NCBI GenBank assembly: GCA_017622495.1
Contig: JAGAQY010000010.1
Coordinates: 1 to 42,795, forward strand
Origin: Bacteroidaceae bacterium
GTDB lineage: Bacteria; Bacteroidota; Bacteroidia; Bacteroidales; Bacteroidaceae
Length of the DNA: 42,795 nucleotides
Direction of reading: 5' to 3'
Made by a program: the position numbers and the translations under genes
Notes under the pieces: model-generated
Seen by the model: the letters and a program-made list of their open reading frames with translations, nothing else
What the model was told of the DNA's origin: nothing
The model's database searches: none
Shown here: piece after piece, positions 24,410-34,900 of the stretch
How positions within the stretch are numbered: position 1 is the first letter of the stretch
Layout: every line of letters begins with the position of its first letter

Positions 24410-26524
24410 TCAAGGCATTGCCTGCAGTCCCTCCCAGCGGACGTTCCAGGTGCCATCGGCAGGGAAACCGGGGTTGGGGGTATCGCATCCGTCCCAACCG
24501 GCACACATCATGGCTACGGCAGTGAGGAGCCCACCATTGCCGGGGAGGTAGAGGCGCAGGCGTGACGACTGGTAGTTGTGTCCGTTGGGCAGATAGGTAT
24601 TCTTGGTCTCGGGCATAAGCAGGGCATCAACGGCCTTCTGAGGCTCGCCGAGACGTGCGGCACACATAGCGGTCATGGGATAGTCCCATCCCCAACTGGT
24701 ATCCCATCCCCAGAGGTCCCAAAGTGCATGCAGGGTACGGCTCATGGTGGCCTTGTCTACGAGATGGCTCTCAGGATACATGCCCAAGGCTCCCAGCACG
24801 GCAGGATGATCGGTGAGGTAGCGGGTGTTGGTATAGGAGTCGGTGGCTGTCTCGGCAGCGAGGTAGCGGCCCTGTTCATCAGCGGTGAGAGGCGAGAGCT
24901 TGGCCAACAAACGATCCCACTCGGGGATACGCCTCATGCCCATGCGCTCGCGCCACAGCTGTGCGGTGGAGAGGCCATAGTGCCAGGCGGAGAGTTCGAG
25001 TGGCGGATTGATGGTCTCGGCTGCACGCAAGGTCTCCTGCGCCGGGATGATGCCCTTGAGGATGTAGCGGCCCTCCTGCTCATCGTAGTCGGCAAAGGAG
25101 TACATAAACTCGGCTGTCTCCTGAACGAGCTTGAAGTATTTGTCGAGTACCTCCTTGGTAGGGTTGGCACGATAGACGAGTTCGGCAAGGTATATGAGGT
25201 GAGGCTGCTGCCAGATGAGGAAGCTGCCGACCTTGGAGGGGGCCTCAGCGGCAGAGGGATCGGTCATCTTCATCCAGCGCACACCCTTATAGCCTTGGCG
25301 CTCGGCAATACTGCGAGCCATGGGGCGTGCTTTCTCGTACCAGGAAAGGGTGTGGTGGAGCTTGTCGGCATGTCCCCATAGGGGGAAGTGTGACTGGTGC
25401 CACCAGATCATCTCAAGGTGAAACTTTCCATACCATGAGTTGTAGGTTAGGCCTGTCTCTTGGGGAGGCGTGTCGCCAGCGGCCTGAATAGCCATGAGGT
25501 ATTGGCTGAGCACGACGCGACGCTCGAGCTCGGGAGCCCGCGGGTCGGTGCAGGCGGAGAAGTCCACTACCCCACCCTCGTTCCAGAACTTGGCCCACGC
25601 GGTTGCCGAGGCTGTAGCGGCTTCGCCGAAGGTGGGCAACAGATAGTCGGTAAAGGTGGTGGTGTAGGTGGGCAGGAACTCGCACGAAAAGGCGAAGTCG
25701 CCCGTAGAGGGGGTGAGAACAAAGCAGTTGGCCGACGGCTGCGCAATGAGCACATCGCCCTGCCACTGCACCACGACATAGTAGATTGTGGCATCGATGG
25801 TGCGACGGAAGACTGCGAGGTTGTTGCGGCGCGATACCAACGTGGTGTGATGCTTACTATCAGCATCCCAGTCGCAGGCATCGTCGGCATGCTCACCCGT
25901 GGGGTATGGGAAATGGAGTCTGATGGGCATGGGCTGACCTGCCTTGACACGTGCGGCTAGGAGGTCGCGCTCAGGGTGACAGACGGTCTGTACATGCACG
26001 GGAACTCCCTGCAGGGTATAGCGGCTGTCGATGATGCCACTACCCAAGAGGAGGGTCTGCGTGACATCGGCGAAATCGTCGAAGGTGACAGTCGAGGGAA
26101 GTTCGAAGCCTACGACACCCAAATGGAGGCGGTGCGGATTGATACGCAACCAGTTGGCAGCATCCTGCTGACGACCAGGCTCGTTGAACTGCACGGAGTA
26201 GGGCTCCATACGGCCACGACCGAAGTCGTAGTCGCGATAGGCATCCTCAGGGGTATATCGCTTGGGATTAGCGAAAGAATGCCATCCCCAGTCGGACTGC
26301 GTACCCAAGGGGACACCTTTGGAATAGTGCGCCGGAAAGGTCTGCAAGCCGGTAGCGTCGACCGTCACGGCAAAGCCACCATTGCCCACCGAGAGGGACG
26401 ACAGCGAGTCGAAACCATGGACAATGGGACTGTTGCGCTGCAGCAGTGCCTTGCGGTTAATCTTAGCCTCTGCCCCTTGAATGAAGAGGCAGAGGAAAGA
26501 CAGAAGCAATATACCGATTCTCAT
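24410..26524 (-). CDS. Exported six-hairpin glycosidase-like protein
   Basis: The 704-aa product has a signal peptide (MRIGILLLSFLCLFIQGAEA). An N-terminal beta-sandwich (~25-300; IVHGFDSLSSLSVGNGGFAV, quoted by its key SVGNGGFAV) precedes an (alpha/alpha)6 toroid. The most conserved-looking block is NSWYGKFHLEMIWWHQSHF at about residues 360-379, with a Glu in HLEM that could be catalytic. Later blocks are SFLIWQQPHLIYLAE, PPLELSAWHYGL and WGWDTSWGWDYPM. The layout is like GH65/GH95-type enzymes, but I cannot name the family or substrate. It stands alone, with 200 bp of repeat-rich DNA upstream and the small lipoprotein downstream. Confidence 0.72.
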   Translation of the reverse strand: MRIGILLLSFLCLFIQGAEAKINRKALLQRNSPIVHGFDSLSSLSVGNGGFAVTVDATGLQTFPAHYSKGVPLGTQSDWGWHSFANPKRYTPEDAYRDYDFGRGRMEPYSVQFNEPGRQQDAANWLRINPHRLHLGVVGFELPSTVTFDDFADVTQTLLLGSGIIDSRYTLQGVPVHVQTVCHPERDLLAARVKAGQPMPIRLHFPYPTGEHADDACDWDADSKHHTTLVSRRNNLAVFRRTIDATIYYVVVQWQGDVLIAQPSANCFVLTPSTGDFAFSCEFLPTYTTTFTDYLLPTFGEAATASATAWAKFWNEGGVVDFSACTDPRAPELERRVVLSQYLMAIQAAGDTPPQETGLTYNSWYGKFHLEMIWWHQSHFPLWGHADKLHHTLSWYEKARPMARSIAERQGYKGVRWMKMTDPSAAEAPSKVGSFLIWQQPHLIYLAELVYRANPTKEVLDKYFKLVQETAEFMYSFADYDEQEGRYILKGIIPAQETLRAAETINPPLELSAWHYGLSTAQLWRERMGMRRIPEWDRLLAKLSPLTADEQGRYLAAETATDSYTNTRYLTDHPAVLGALGMYPESHLVDKATMSRTLHALWDLWGWDTSWGWDYPMTAMCAARLGEPQKAVDALLMPETKNTYLPNGHNYQSSRLRLYLPGNGGLLTAVAMMCAGWDGCDTPNPGFPADGTWNVRWEGLQAMP

Positions 26525-26559
26525 GGGCAGTTGTAATTAAGGATGCGAATTATGGCACG

Positions 26560-26702
26560 CGGATGACACAGATTTAGCGGATGACCACAGATTTTTATAG
26601 TTTTTCGTCAGCGTCAGCGTCATCGTCACCGTTTTCGTACAACCTTCGCTTGTCCTCATCCGGAGGCTAATTCTCAATTTTCAATTCTCAATTTTCAATT
26701 GA
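26560..26702. repeat. Mixed intergenic repeats (GATGACACAGAT, CGTCAG hexamers, AATTCTC runs)
   Basis: Three repeat kinds follow each other: two ggatgac(c)acagattt units (26560-26597), five cgtcag/cgtcat/cgtcac hexamers (26606-26635), and aattctcaattttc repeated twice (26669-26702). No gene is seen in 26525-26724. Confidence 0.65.
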
Positions 26703-26724
26703 TCCGTTCATCGTTAGACACTCA

Positions 26725-27885
26725 TCAATTCTTAGGAATCTCACCAGTCTCCATCACCTGGATAATCATGCGCAGGAGTTCGTCGGTAGGACGTGAAAGG
26801 CGCATGTTGCCCAACTGTGTCTGCGGCTGACGGTTGCCTGCCTCGATCTCGGCTACGCGGCTACGCAGTACAGAGATCATGCGCTTCTTGGCATCCTCGT
26901 TGGCATCGGGAGCAGAGAAGGGCTTGGCCCAGTTGGCAAGAGTCATATCGGGTGCATCGAGACCAGGGGTAGCGAGGTACTCCTCTACGAGCGATACGTA
27001 GGTGGTGAGGTCGCCAGCCTTCTCGGCATCGGTGATGAGCACGGTAAGGCGGTAGTGATCGGCATCGTCGCTCTTGATGCGGCGAAGCAGGGCCTGGAAA
27101 GCTGCAAACTGGTCATCGTCGAGGACTACCTTATCGCCTTGCTTGACAAACAGATGATTGGTATAGGTGCTGAGCACATTGTTGATCTTCATGTCTACGG
27201 CACGCTCGCCTACAGTGGCCTTCAAGGGCTCGGGATTCTGTGCGGTGTAGATGAACGAGAGAGCATAGGGGTTGTTGATATGCTTCATGAAGATGGCTGC
27301 CAGCTCCTTGTCGGAGGCGAAGTTCTCTTCCTTGTTCATGAGCAGTGTCTCGGCCACCATGTCGGCATCGTCACGCTTATAGGTAGCGGTGAGCGAAGCA
27401 AGATACTCCTTGAGGAAGGCCTCGTCGCGATCACCGTTGTTCCAGCGCTCCTCGAGACTGCCAGCCTCAGCATCTACGATGCTTTTCTCCTCTACACGGC
27501 TGATAAACTTTGCCGCATCGCTGCCACCCATGAAACGGCCTATTTCCTTGCCGTCGGCATTGAAGATGATAAAGGTAGGATAGCCCGATACCTGCCACTC
27601 CTTGGAGAGACCCTGAGCGTAGTCGGCCTCCATGTCAATCTTGAGGTTCACAAACTTAGGATTCATATACTCACCTACTTTGGCATCGGGGAAGATGTCG
27701 CGGGCCATCTTCTTACAGGGACCGCACCACTGGGTGTAGCAGTCTACAAACACGAGTTTGTTCTCCTTCTTTGCCTTAGCGGCAGCTTGAGGCAACAAAG
27801 TTCCTTCGGGCTCAAAAGCTATACCTTGAGCAAACATCACTGATGCTACCAGCACCATTGAGAGAATCATTGATAATCTTTTCAT
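26725..27885 (-). CDS. Exported thioredoxin-fold protein
   Basis: The 386-aa product has a signal peptide (MKRLSMILSMVLVASVMFAQ). A thioredoxin domain (~25-135) follows with the redox motif YTQWCGPCKKMARDIF and the cis-Pro loop VSGYPTFIIFNADGKEIGRFMGG. The remaining ~250 residues are helical, with no recognised motif; similar extended thioredoxins occur in many Bacteroidota. It is likely periplasmic and handles disulfides of exported proteins. It lies downstream of the SusC-SusD-DUF4843-PKD-like set on the same strand, but 157 bp of repeat-containing DNA separates it from that operon, so co-transcription is uncertain. Confidence 0.9.
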   Translation of the reverse strand: MKRLSMILSMVLVASVMFAQGIAFEPEGTLLPQAAAKAKKENKLVFVDCYTQWCGPCKKMARDIFPDAKVGEYMNPKFVNLKIDMEADYAQGLSKEWQVSGYPTFIIFNADGKEIGRFMGGSDAAKFISRVEEKSIVDAEAGSLEERWNNGDRDEAFLKEYLASLTATYKRDDADMVAETLLMNKEENFASDKELAAIFMKHINNPYALSFIYTAQNPEPLKATVGERAVDMKINNVLSTYTNHLFVKQGDKVVLDDDQFAAFQALLRRIKSDDADHYRLTVLITDAEKAGDLTTYVSLVEEYLATPGLDAPDMTLANWAKPFSAPDANEDAKKRMISVLRSRVAEIEAGNRQPQTQLGNMRLSRPTDELLRMIIQVMETGEIPKN

Positions 27886-28042
27886 AATACTTATTGTTGT
27901 TTAGTGTTTTTGTTTCTTTGTTTCTTGTTTAGTGTTTAGAGTGTAGAGTTTAAAGTTTTTATGGACCACAGATGACACGGATGTTACGGGATTATCACAG
28001 ATCTTTTTTCTAGAATTGGCTTAAATGGTTTGTGAATTGTCC
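27886..28042. other. Repeat-containing spacer between thioredoxin and PKD-like genes
   Basis: It contains two gtttagtgttt strings and a ccacagatgacacggatg...tcacagatc unit (27963-28003) akin to the one at 26560-26597. No TAnnTTTG promoter for the thioredoxin gene and no clear terminator is visible. Confidence 0.5.
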
Positions 28043-29686
28043 CTATTGCAAGCTGAATTTCCATGCCATATCCTTCACTTTACCGGGAATGGGGTAGTCG
28101 TAGCATGCCTTTCCCTTGATGACGCCGCTGGCAGGGTCTATCTTATATTGGTAGAGGTGACCCTCCTGAGTGGCCTCATTCCAGGTGGCGATGTGTATCA
28201 GGTTGTCGGCATTGGGTACCATACCGTAGCCATATACCGTGCCATGATAGTACTTCATCATGCGTACACAAGTGACCTCCTCACCCTCGTTGGGGGCGGT
28301 CCAAGTGTTCTTGGCCATGCCACGGCCATCGTAGGCATAGCAGTATACCTTGTTGCCTGTGCCATAGTAGATAAATCCGCCCACATGGCTTGCTGCCATG
28401 GTGGTAGCACTCATGATACCCGAGCACTTGCCATTAAGCTTATACATACCTACGCAGATATCGTTGTCGGTGGGGAATGAGGAGGAGAAGTTGGTCACCA
28501 CAAGGTAGCGGTTGTTGTCCTTGGCCATGATGCAGTAGTCGTGAGGACGCAGAGACACGCTGACAGAGGTGCCTTTGCCCCAATCGGACATGAGCATCGT
28601 CATCCCCGTATTGTTCAACATATCGGTGCCATATTTTGTTGCATCTTGCGGAGCAAAACGCTCAAAGCGCGACGAGTTGAAAGCTGCATAACGGAAGCAC
28701 TGGTTGGTCTGGTCATACACCACCACACCATAGTTTGTGGCATGGGCCAACTCGGCATTCCATGGAGCCAACTCGCCCACCTCATCCTCCTCGGAGCGCT
28801 TGGGCATGCCAAACTTGGTGGTGCGGCCTTCGGTAGCTGAGAAGGAGTAGGTATTGGTATATACGGAATTGCCATTGATGAGCACCTCGGAGTTGTAACC
28901 CGACACAACGCCGCTTCCATGCTGCCCATACCATACGGGAGTCTCGGTAGCGGGCTGCTGGTAGAAGAAATCGCCGAAGGAGAGGGCACGTTCAAAGCCA
29001 TTCTCAGAGACACCCACAAGAGTCTTGTCGGTGCAGAGACCGATATAGTTGTTGCCCGAGGTGAGCGACACGGCAATGTCGAGACAACGCACTGGCTGAC
29101 CAAGCAAGAGGTCGCCTCCATTGTTGGTACTATAGAGGTTCTCGTAGATGCGGTTGGTGGTGCTGTTGGCCTTTACCCAGGGATTGTAGATGAGGGCAAG
29201 ATCGCTATGGCCGGGCTTGTCGGCACGCTCATAGAACACCATCCACCCTCCATCAAAGACCTCGGACACGGTGACCATGGTGCGAAAGAACTGCCGTATG
29301 CCGTCGTGACGATTGGTGACAGCCAGCTGCACATAGTAGGCGCCGCCAGTACGCGTGATCACCGTATCGAGCACCGAATGGTAGCCGATGGTATCAATAA
29401 CCTGGTTGGCTCCCACACCGGTAGTAGCACTATAAATGGTCCACATATAATCTAACGGTGCCAACGATTCGTCGGTCACCAAGGCACCTTCAAAGTAGAT
29501 GTTGGGAGCAATACGCAAGCTATCGTATCGCATAATGGCATACTCGGCCAGCATGCCGGTGCCAGCCGTATCGATGGTAACCTCTTCCAGTTCGTGGTAT
29601 TCATAGTTACCCTTGTCTTCGTAGCACGATGTCAGTACCACCAGGCATCCGGCAAATACTCCTATATAATATAACAGCTGCTTCAT
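28043..29686 (-). CDS. PKD-like family lipoprotein
   Basis: The 547-aa product has a lipoprotein signal (GVFAGCLVVLTSCYEDKGNY; Cys at ~21). The start SCYEDKGNYEYHELEEVTI is typical of the PKD-like lipoproteins found in SusCD operons. One or two Ig/PKD-like beta domains (~25-150) are followed by a long part that looks like a beta-propeller (recurring W, YxG and G-N-x-V patterns such as GGFIYYGTGNKVYCYAYDG, here key GTGNKVYCYAYDG). It is probably surface-exposed and binds the substrate delivered to SusC/D. It follows DUF4843 by 12 bp, so it is the fourth gene of the operon. The substrate is unknown. Confidence 0.8.
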   Translation of the reverse strand: MKQLLYYIGVFAGCLVVLTSCYEDKGNYEYHELEEVTIDTAGTGMLAEYAIMRYDSLRIAPNIYFEGALVTDESLAPLDYMWTIYSATTGVGANQVIDTIGYHSVLDTVITRTGGAYYVQLAVTNRHDGIRQFFRTMVTVSEVFDGGWMVFYERADKPGHSDLALIYNPWVKANSTTNRIYENLYSTNNGGDLLLGQPVRCLDIAVSLTSGNNYIGLCTDKTLVGVSENGFERALSFGDFFYQQPATETPVWYGQHGSGVVSGYNSEVLINGNSVYTNTYSFSATEGRTTKFGMPKRSEEDEVGELAPWNAELAHATNYGVVVYDQTNQCFRYAAFNSSRFERFAPQDATKYGTDMLNNTGMTMLMSDWGKGTSVSVSLRPHDYCIMAKDNNRYLVVTNFSSSFPTDNDICVGMYKLNGKCSGIMSATTMAASHVGGFIYYGTGNKVYCYAYDGRGMAKNTWTAPNEGEEVTCVRMMKYYHGTVYGYGMVPNADNLIHIATWNEATQEGHLYQYKIDPASGVIKGKACYDYPIPGKVKDMAWKFSLQ

Positions 29687-29698
29687 ATCGTTGGGTCA

Positions 29699-30475
29699 TT
29701 AGAAGATTACAATATCGCCGTTTTCATCGGTCAACGGTGTGTCGTGGGTAGCATTGTACTCGGCCAGCCTCTCCTGCATCAGCTGCTGCAGATAAACGGC
29801 ATAGGCTGGTGAGATGGTGTTGGTAGACTCGTCAATGGCCGTGGAGGCAAAGTAAGAGATGATGAAATCTATAAGTCCGATATGCTCTATCATAAACTGG
29901 TACTTGACGCGGCTATACGAACCGAAATAATCGCTCAGGGGCACGAACGGGTAGTTGGCGCTGTCCCAGTTGTCGGGTTTGGCAATGCGGTTGCGCAAGA
30001 CTACGGTAAACGACTGCATATCCTCGGCTCCCTGACCGAAGCTATCGTTGGGCACCATGCGGAACGACACCTTGCCGTCGCTCTCTGAGAACATGGTCTC
30101 GGAGGCGAGCTTGTGTGAATCGAAGTATACCTTATACTCGCCCGATACGGCTCCGGCAGGCACCACGTACTCCTCGGTGCGGATAGTGGGAAGCACATGC
30201 TCGATGCTGTCGCCAAAAGGTTCGAGGGTGAAGGTGCGGTCGTAATCGACAGGCACTCCATAGACACGGGCGTAGAAGGTAACGCTACCCTCGCCATAGG
30301 CGTAGGAGTAGTTGTAGACGGTCTCCTCATAGACGGCTCCGGATGAGGTGCCCACCCAGATGTTAAGCCCTCTAAGGTCGGGATCAAACTTCAGTACCTC
30401 CACTTTCTGGCACGATACCACTGACAGCAGGCACAGTGCACATAGGCTATATCGTATGGTTCTAATCATCTTCAT
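29699..30475 (-). CDS. DUF4843 lipoprotein
   Basis: The 258-aa product has a lipoprotein signal (LCALCLLSVVSC, Cys at ~22), followed by a beta-rich domain. Features of DUF4843 are visible: the early LNIWVGT, an ARVYGVPVDYDRTF strand, VPAGAVSGEYKVYFD and the Pro/Trp segment KPDNWDSANYPFVPLSDYFGSYSRVKYQF (key KPDNW and FGSYSRVKYQF). In this phylum DUF4843 proteins stand directly after SusD, as here (11 bp). They are taken to be accessory surface lipoproteins of the uptake complex. Confidence 0.85.
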   Translation of the reverse strand: MKMIRTIRYSLCALCLLSVVSCQKVEVLKFDPDLRGLNIWVGTSSGAVYEETVYNYSYAYGEGSVTFYARVYGVPVDYDRTFTLEPFGDSIEHVLPTIRTEEYVVPAGAVSGEYKVYFDSHKLASETMFSESDGKVSFRMVPNDSFGQGAEDMQSFTVVLRNRIAKPDNWDSANYPFVPLSDYFGSYSRVKYQFMIEHIGLIDFIISYFASTAIDESTNTISPAYAVYLQQLMQERLAEYNATHDTPLTDENGDIVIF

Positions 30476-30486
30476 ATCTGCATGTA

Positions 30487-31917
30487 TTATCGGTTTGCTT
30501 CACGCTCGGCCGACTGAGTCTCGGACAAAGGCAACGGGAAGGTATAGCTTCGGGTGGCCACGGGGTCGATATCGGAGTAGGCTATCACGGGATGGTTGAG
30601 ACGCTTGTAGAGGAAAAACAGCTGCCCCTCGCCGAGGAACTCGCGACGATACTCATTGATCAGTTCGGCGTAGTAATCGGATGGCAACTCCTGCAGTGTC
30701 GGAAGGTTGCGTCTGGTGCGCAGCTCGTTGAGCGTAGACAGCGCCTCATCGGTTAGGGAAGTCCTATACTCAGCCTCGCTCTTGATGAGGTACACTTCAG
30801 GCATACGTATCAGGGGCATCTTGTTGCGGTAGTAGCTGTCAGACGTGGCCGGTTCATCATACTTGGTGATATAACGGTTGTCGAAGGTGGTACCCGTACC
30901 GGCCTTGAAGAGGAAGGTGTAGCGGTAGTCCTGCGTAGCATTGTCGTAGTAGGTAAGCAAACGCTCGCGGTTGACGGCGAAGCTGCTGGTGCTGCCTTCA
31001 CTGAAGTAGTTGTCAGCAATGTCGGCTTTTAGGGTCAGGTTGTTGAGGGCAAATATATGCTCATCGGCCAAGCAGCGGTCGTACCCTCGCTCCATATTCT
31101 CCAGGGTGCTCCATGTGAACACATTGCTGGCAATTACCTCATCGGCAGCGCTGAGAGCCTCATCGTAACGTCCCATCCACATATATACACGTGCCTGCAG
31201 TGCCTTCACGGCATAGTAGTTGAGGTGTACACGGCGGTTGATAAGGTAGCCGTTGTCGTCCAGTTCGGTGATGACACGCCCAGTCACAATGGGGTCGGCC
31301 TCACGGAGCAGGGCCTCGGCCTGCAGCAGGTCGGCCAGGACCTGGGTGGCAGCCTCGGCTACCGTCAGCTGTGGGAACACATGATAGTCGAGGGCTGTAC
31401 TATAGGGGATAGAGGGCATATCAGGGTTGACGGCAAAGCTCACACCGAAGCAACGGAGGAGGTCGAAGTGCAACATGGCACGTAAGGCCAAGGCCTCGCC
31501 CTTGATGACCTCGTAGTTATCTTCAGAGAAAAGCGACGCACCGCCGTCGATATGTGCCAGCAGGTTGTTAACATTTGAGATGCCGGTATAGTTGTTTTTC
31601 CAGATGGCGTTGATATAGTTGGTGGGATAGGCTGCTTCATAATCGTATGTGGCTACTGCGTCGTACTGCGCCGACGAGTAGTAGTCCCACTCCTGTCCCA
31701 ACACTCCAATGAAGCCGAAAGTCATCTCCTTGGCATAGGTAGATGTGCTGACCATAGACGAATAGACACCGGCCAAGGCCTCCTTATAACCGCTCTCGGT
31801 AGTAAAGAGTTCGGAGTCCTCAATCTGCGAATGGGGCTGCACATCGAGCCAATCGTTGCACGAAGCCAAGGCCACGGCAACCAATACCATATATATATAA
31901 TGTATCTTTTTCATCAT
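30487..31917 (-). CDS. SusD/RagB family nutrient-binding lipoprotein
   Basis: SusD-like lipoproteins cap the SusC transporter and bind its substrate at the cell surface. The 476-aa product has a lipoprotein signal (YMVLVAVALASC) followed by NDWLDVQPHSQIEDSELF. The SusD/RagB helices (TPR-like) are present, for example VIKGEALALRAMLHFDLLRCFG, with its core GEALALRAMLHFDLLR. It ends with the C-terminal block DEALSTLNELRTRR...YRREFLGEGQLFFLYKRLNH. The RagB-type short length (~480) resembles loci that take up peptides as well as glycans. Six bp separate it from susC. Confidence 0.93.
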   Translation of the reverse strand: MMKKIHYIYMVLVAVALASCNDWLDVQPHSQIEDSELFTTESGYKEALAGVYSSMVSTSTYAKEMTFGFIGVLGQEWDYYSSAQYDAVATYDYEAAYPTNYINAIWKNNYTGISNVNNLLAHIDGGASLFSEDNYEVIKGEALALRAMLHFDLLRCFGVSFAVNPDMPSIPYSTALDYHVFPQLTVAEAATQVLADLLQAEALLREADPIVTGRVITELDDNGYLINRRVHLNYYAVKALQARVYMWMGRYDEALSAADEVIASNVFTWSTLENMERGYDRCLADEHIFALNNLTLKADIADNYFSEGSTSSFAVNRERLLTYYDNATQDYRYTFLFKAGTGTTFDNRYITKYDEPATSDSYYRNKMPLIRMPEVYLIKSEAEYRTSLTDEALSTLNELRTRRNLPTLQELPSDYYAELINEYRREFLGEGQLFFLYKRLNHPVIAYSDIDPVATRSYTFPLPLSETQSAEREANR

Positions 31918-31923
31918 GTGAGG

Positions 31924-34900
31924 TTAGAATGTAGTGGTTAGTGAGAATGAATAAGTGCGTGCATACGGATAGTTGAGACCGCGCTCCGTCTTGATGGTAG
32001 ACAGGTGGAACACATCGTTCAGGTAGAAGGTGAGACGCAGACGCTCCAGTTTGGAACGCTTGAGCCACGCATGGTTCTTGAAGTCGTAGTAGGCCGAGAG
32101 CGAGGTAAAGTCGAGCGTGTTGTCGCGCTGCACAAAACGGGTAGAGGCATACGTCGTGGTAGGATTGCTCGAGATGTGCTTGTAGAGCGCGATGTCACCC
32201 ACGTTCTGCCAGGTATCGCGGAAGATACGGCTGTCGACATTGTGGGCCACATTGGCATTCTCCACACGGTCTACGAGAGTCTGGTTGTAGTAGTCGCCAC
32301 CCCACTGATAGCTGAAGAGGAGGTTGAGACCGATACCCTTCCACTCGCCATTGAATCCGAAGGTACCATGCACGATAGGGTTGCTGTCGCCGGCAATGAT
32401 ATAGTCGTCGGTGGTGTAAGTATAGGTGGTGGTGACACCATCTTTCTTCAGGAACATCTCCTTACCGGTAGCGGGGTCGATACCCAATGAGCGCACGGCC
32501 CATATAGCCGTCATGGACTGACCCTCCTCATAACGGATGATGGGGGACTTGGTGGCATTGGCATCCTGCTCGCTGTTGTAGTTCTTCAGGGCATCGCTGA
32601 TGTGAGTCACCCTGTTCTTGTTGTGTCCCAGGCTTCCGCTGACGCTCAGATATGACTGGCCCTGGTGGTAGAAACGCCAGTTGGCCGTCATCTCTATGCC
32701 TCGATTGCTCACGTTGCCCATATTCTCCATATAGGTAGTGAAACCCGTAGAGGTAGGTATCGACATGGCGATGAGGGCGTCGCGAGTGCGGCTGTCATAG
32801 AGGTCTACACGCAGGTTGACGTCATTGAACAGGCCGAGGTCAAGACCGACGTTGAAGTCGCCCGTCTGCTGCCACTTCAGGTTAGGATTGGGCATTCCCA
32901 TCAGGTAGGCGCCCGATATATTGTCGTAGATGATGCTGTCGTAGAACTTATAAGTAGCCATTGCCTGGTAGGGCGAGAAGTTCTGGTTACCGGTGAGTCC
33001 GTAGGTAACACGGAACTTGGCCAGGGTAAGCCAGTCGGCATCTTCCATGAAGTGCTCCTTATGGAGGTTCCATCCAGCACCAGCACTCCAGAAGGTACCC
33101 CAACGGTTGTTCTTGCCGAATACTGACGAACCGTTGAAGCGCAAGCTGAGGTCCATCAGGTAACGCTCGTCGTAGCTATAGTTGGCCGCTCCCGTGATAC
33201 CGAGGCTGCGTGTGATACTCTCCGATCCGGAGGGCTTGCCACCCTCGGCATACTGCTTGGCAAAGGTGATATAGTCGACATGGTTGTTGAGGAATCCCCA
33301 TGCCACCATGCCCTCAGAAATGGAGTTGGTGCTCTGGAGCGAATAGGCGGCATTGGCCAACAGTTGATGCTTGCCCCACTGGTGCGAGTAGTTGGCCGTG
33401 AGGTCTATATTGAGATTGTTGGCCTCGCCATTGGTGATAGAGTAGCTGCCACGTTGGAAATAGCGGTCACCCGTCCAGTCATTAAAGCGGGTATGGTCGC
33501 CAGGGTAGAAGTCTTCACGGCGGTTATCCTTGAAGGTATATCCCAAACGGGCTGTGAAGCGCAGGTCATCGATGGGGCGATACTCGATGTAGAAGTTTTC
33601 TACAATCTCGGTATACTTGGAGAAGTTTTTCGTGCCCAGCGTAGCATTGTAGAGCGGGTTGTAGTAGGTGAGCACGCTGCCGTTGTAGCCAGGTGCCGTG
33701 TAGTAACCCAGCACCTTGCGTATGTTGCCATTCGCATCGTAAGGCGAGAAGTAGGGATTGACGCTCACATAGTCACCGAAGGAACCATAAGGGCTGTCAT
33801 CGGCACGGTTGCGGGTGACGCTGAGCGAGTTGCGGAACATCCACTTGCCATAGCGGTAGGAGAGGTTGATGTTGCCCTGCACGTTGCTACGCCCCGACTT
33901 CTTCATCACGCCTGCTACATCGTTGTAGCCAATCATGGCCGAGTAGCGCATCTCCTCGGTACCTCCCTCGAGGTAGGCAGAGTGTTTCTGCCCCACACTG
34001 GTGCGCAACGGCTGCGACAGCCAATAGGTATCTACGCCACGGGCGATATCGGCGGCAATGGCATAGTACTGCTCATCGAGCAACGCCTGATAGTAGGGCG
34101 AGGAGGAGGAGTAGCGGCCGGCGTTCAGCTCCACCTGCAGTTTCTCGGCCGCATTGGTCAGATTATAGCTGGTGAGGTCGGGAGCCTCGATGCTGAGGTC
34201 GCCTGTATAGGTCACGCGCAGTTGTCCAGCTTCGGGCAATATGGTCTCCACCACGATAACGCCGTTAGAGGCTTTCGAGCCATAGATGGCCTTGGCAGCA
34301 CCGTCCTTGAGGATGGTTACCGACTTCACACGGTTCATGTCGAGGTCGAATATCTGCTCCTGCGAGGCCTCAAAGCCATCGAGGATGAAGAGCGGAGCAT
34401 TGGGATTGCCCGAATACTCGCCCTGCAAACCACCAAACGAAGCATTACCACGCAAGGTGATGTCGGCCATGTGGTTGGGATTGGATCCGTTGATGCTGTT
34501 GTTCTCTACGATGAAGGCAGGGTCGAGCGACTGGATAATCTTCAGCACGTTGTTGTTGCCTATAGACTTCAGGTCTTCCTGCGTATAAGACACGGCACTA
34601 CCCGTAAAGGTCTTCGAATTGTAGTCAAAAAGGCCTGTCACCACCACCTCCTGCAGCTCTTCGCTGCTGCCCAGGCGGATAATCTGATTCACATGGTTCT
34701 TCTTGCCGTCATAGACCTTGGTGAGTGTCTGCATGCCCACAAAGGAGAAATCAACCGTTGCCTGCTGGCCCTTGGGAAGCAGGATGGTAAAAGCGCCGTT
34801 CTCGTCGGATGCCACTGCCGTCTTGGTCTCTCTCACCATGACATGTGCTCCAGGGAGAGGGAAATTGTCGGTATCAGTCACTACGCCCTGCAGCAACACG

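Noticed and set aside
24578..25381. 267-codon plus-strand ORF opposite the glycosidase-like gene
   Set aside because: Antisense shadow of a GC-rich gene; no family resemblance.
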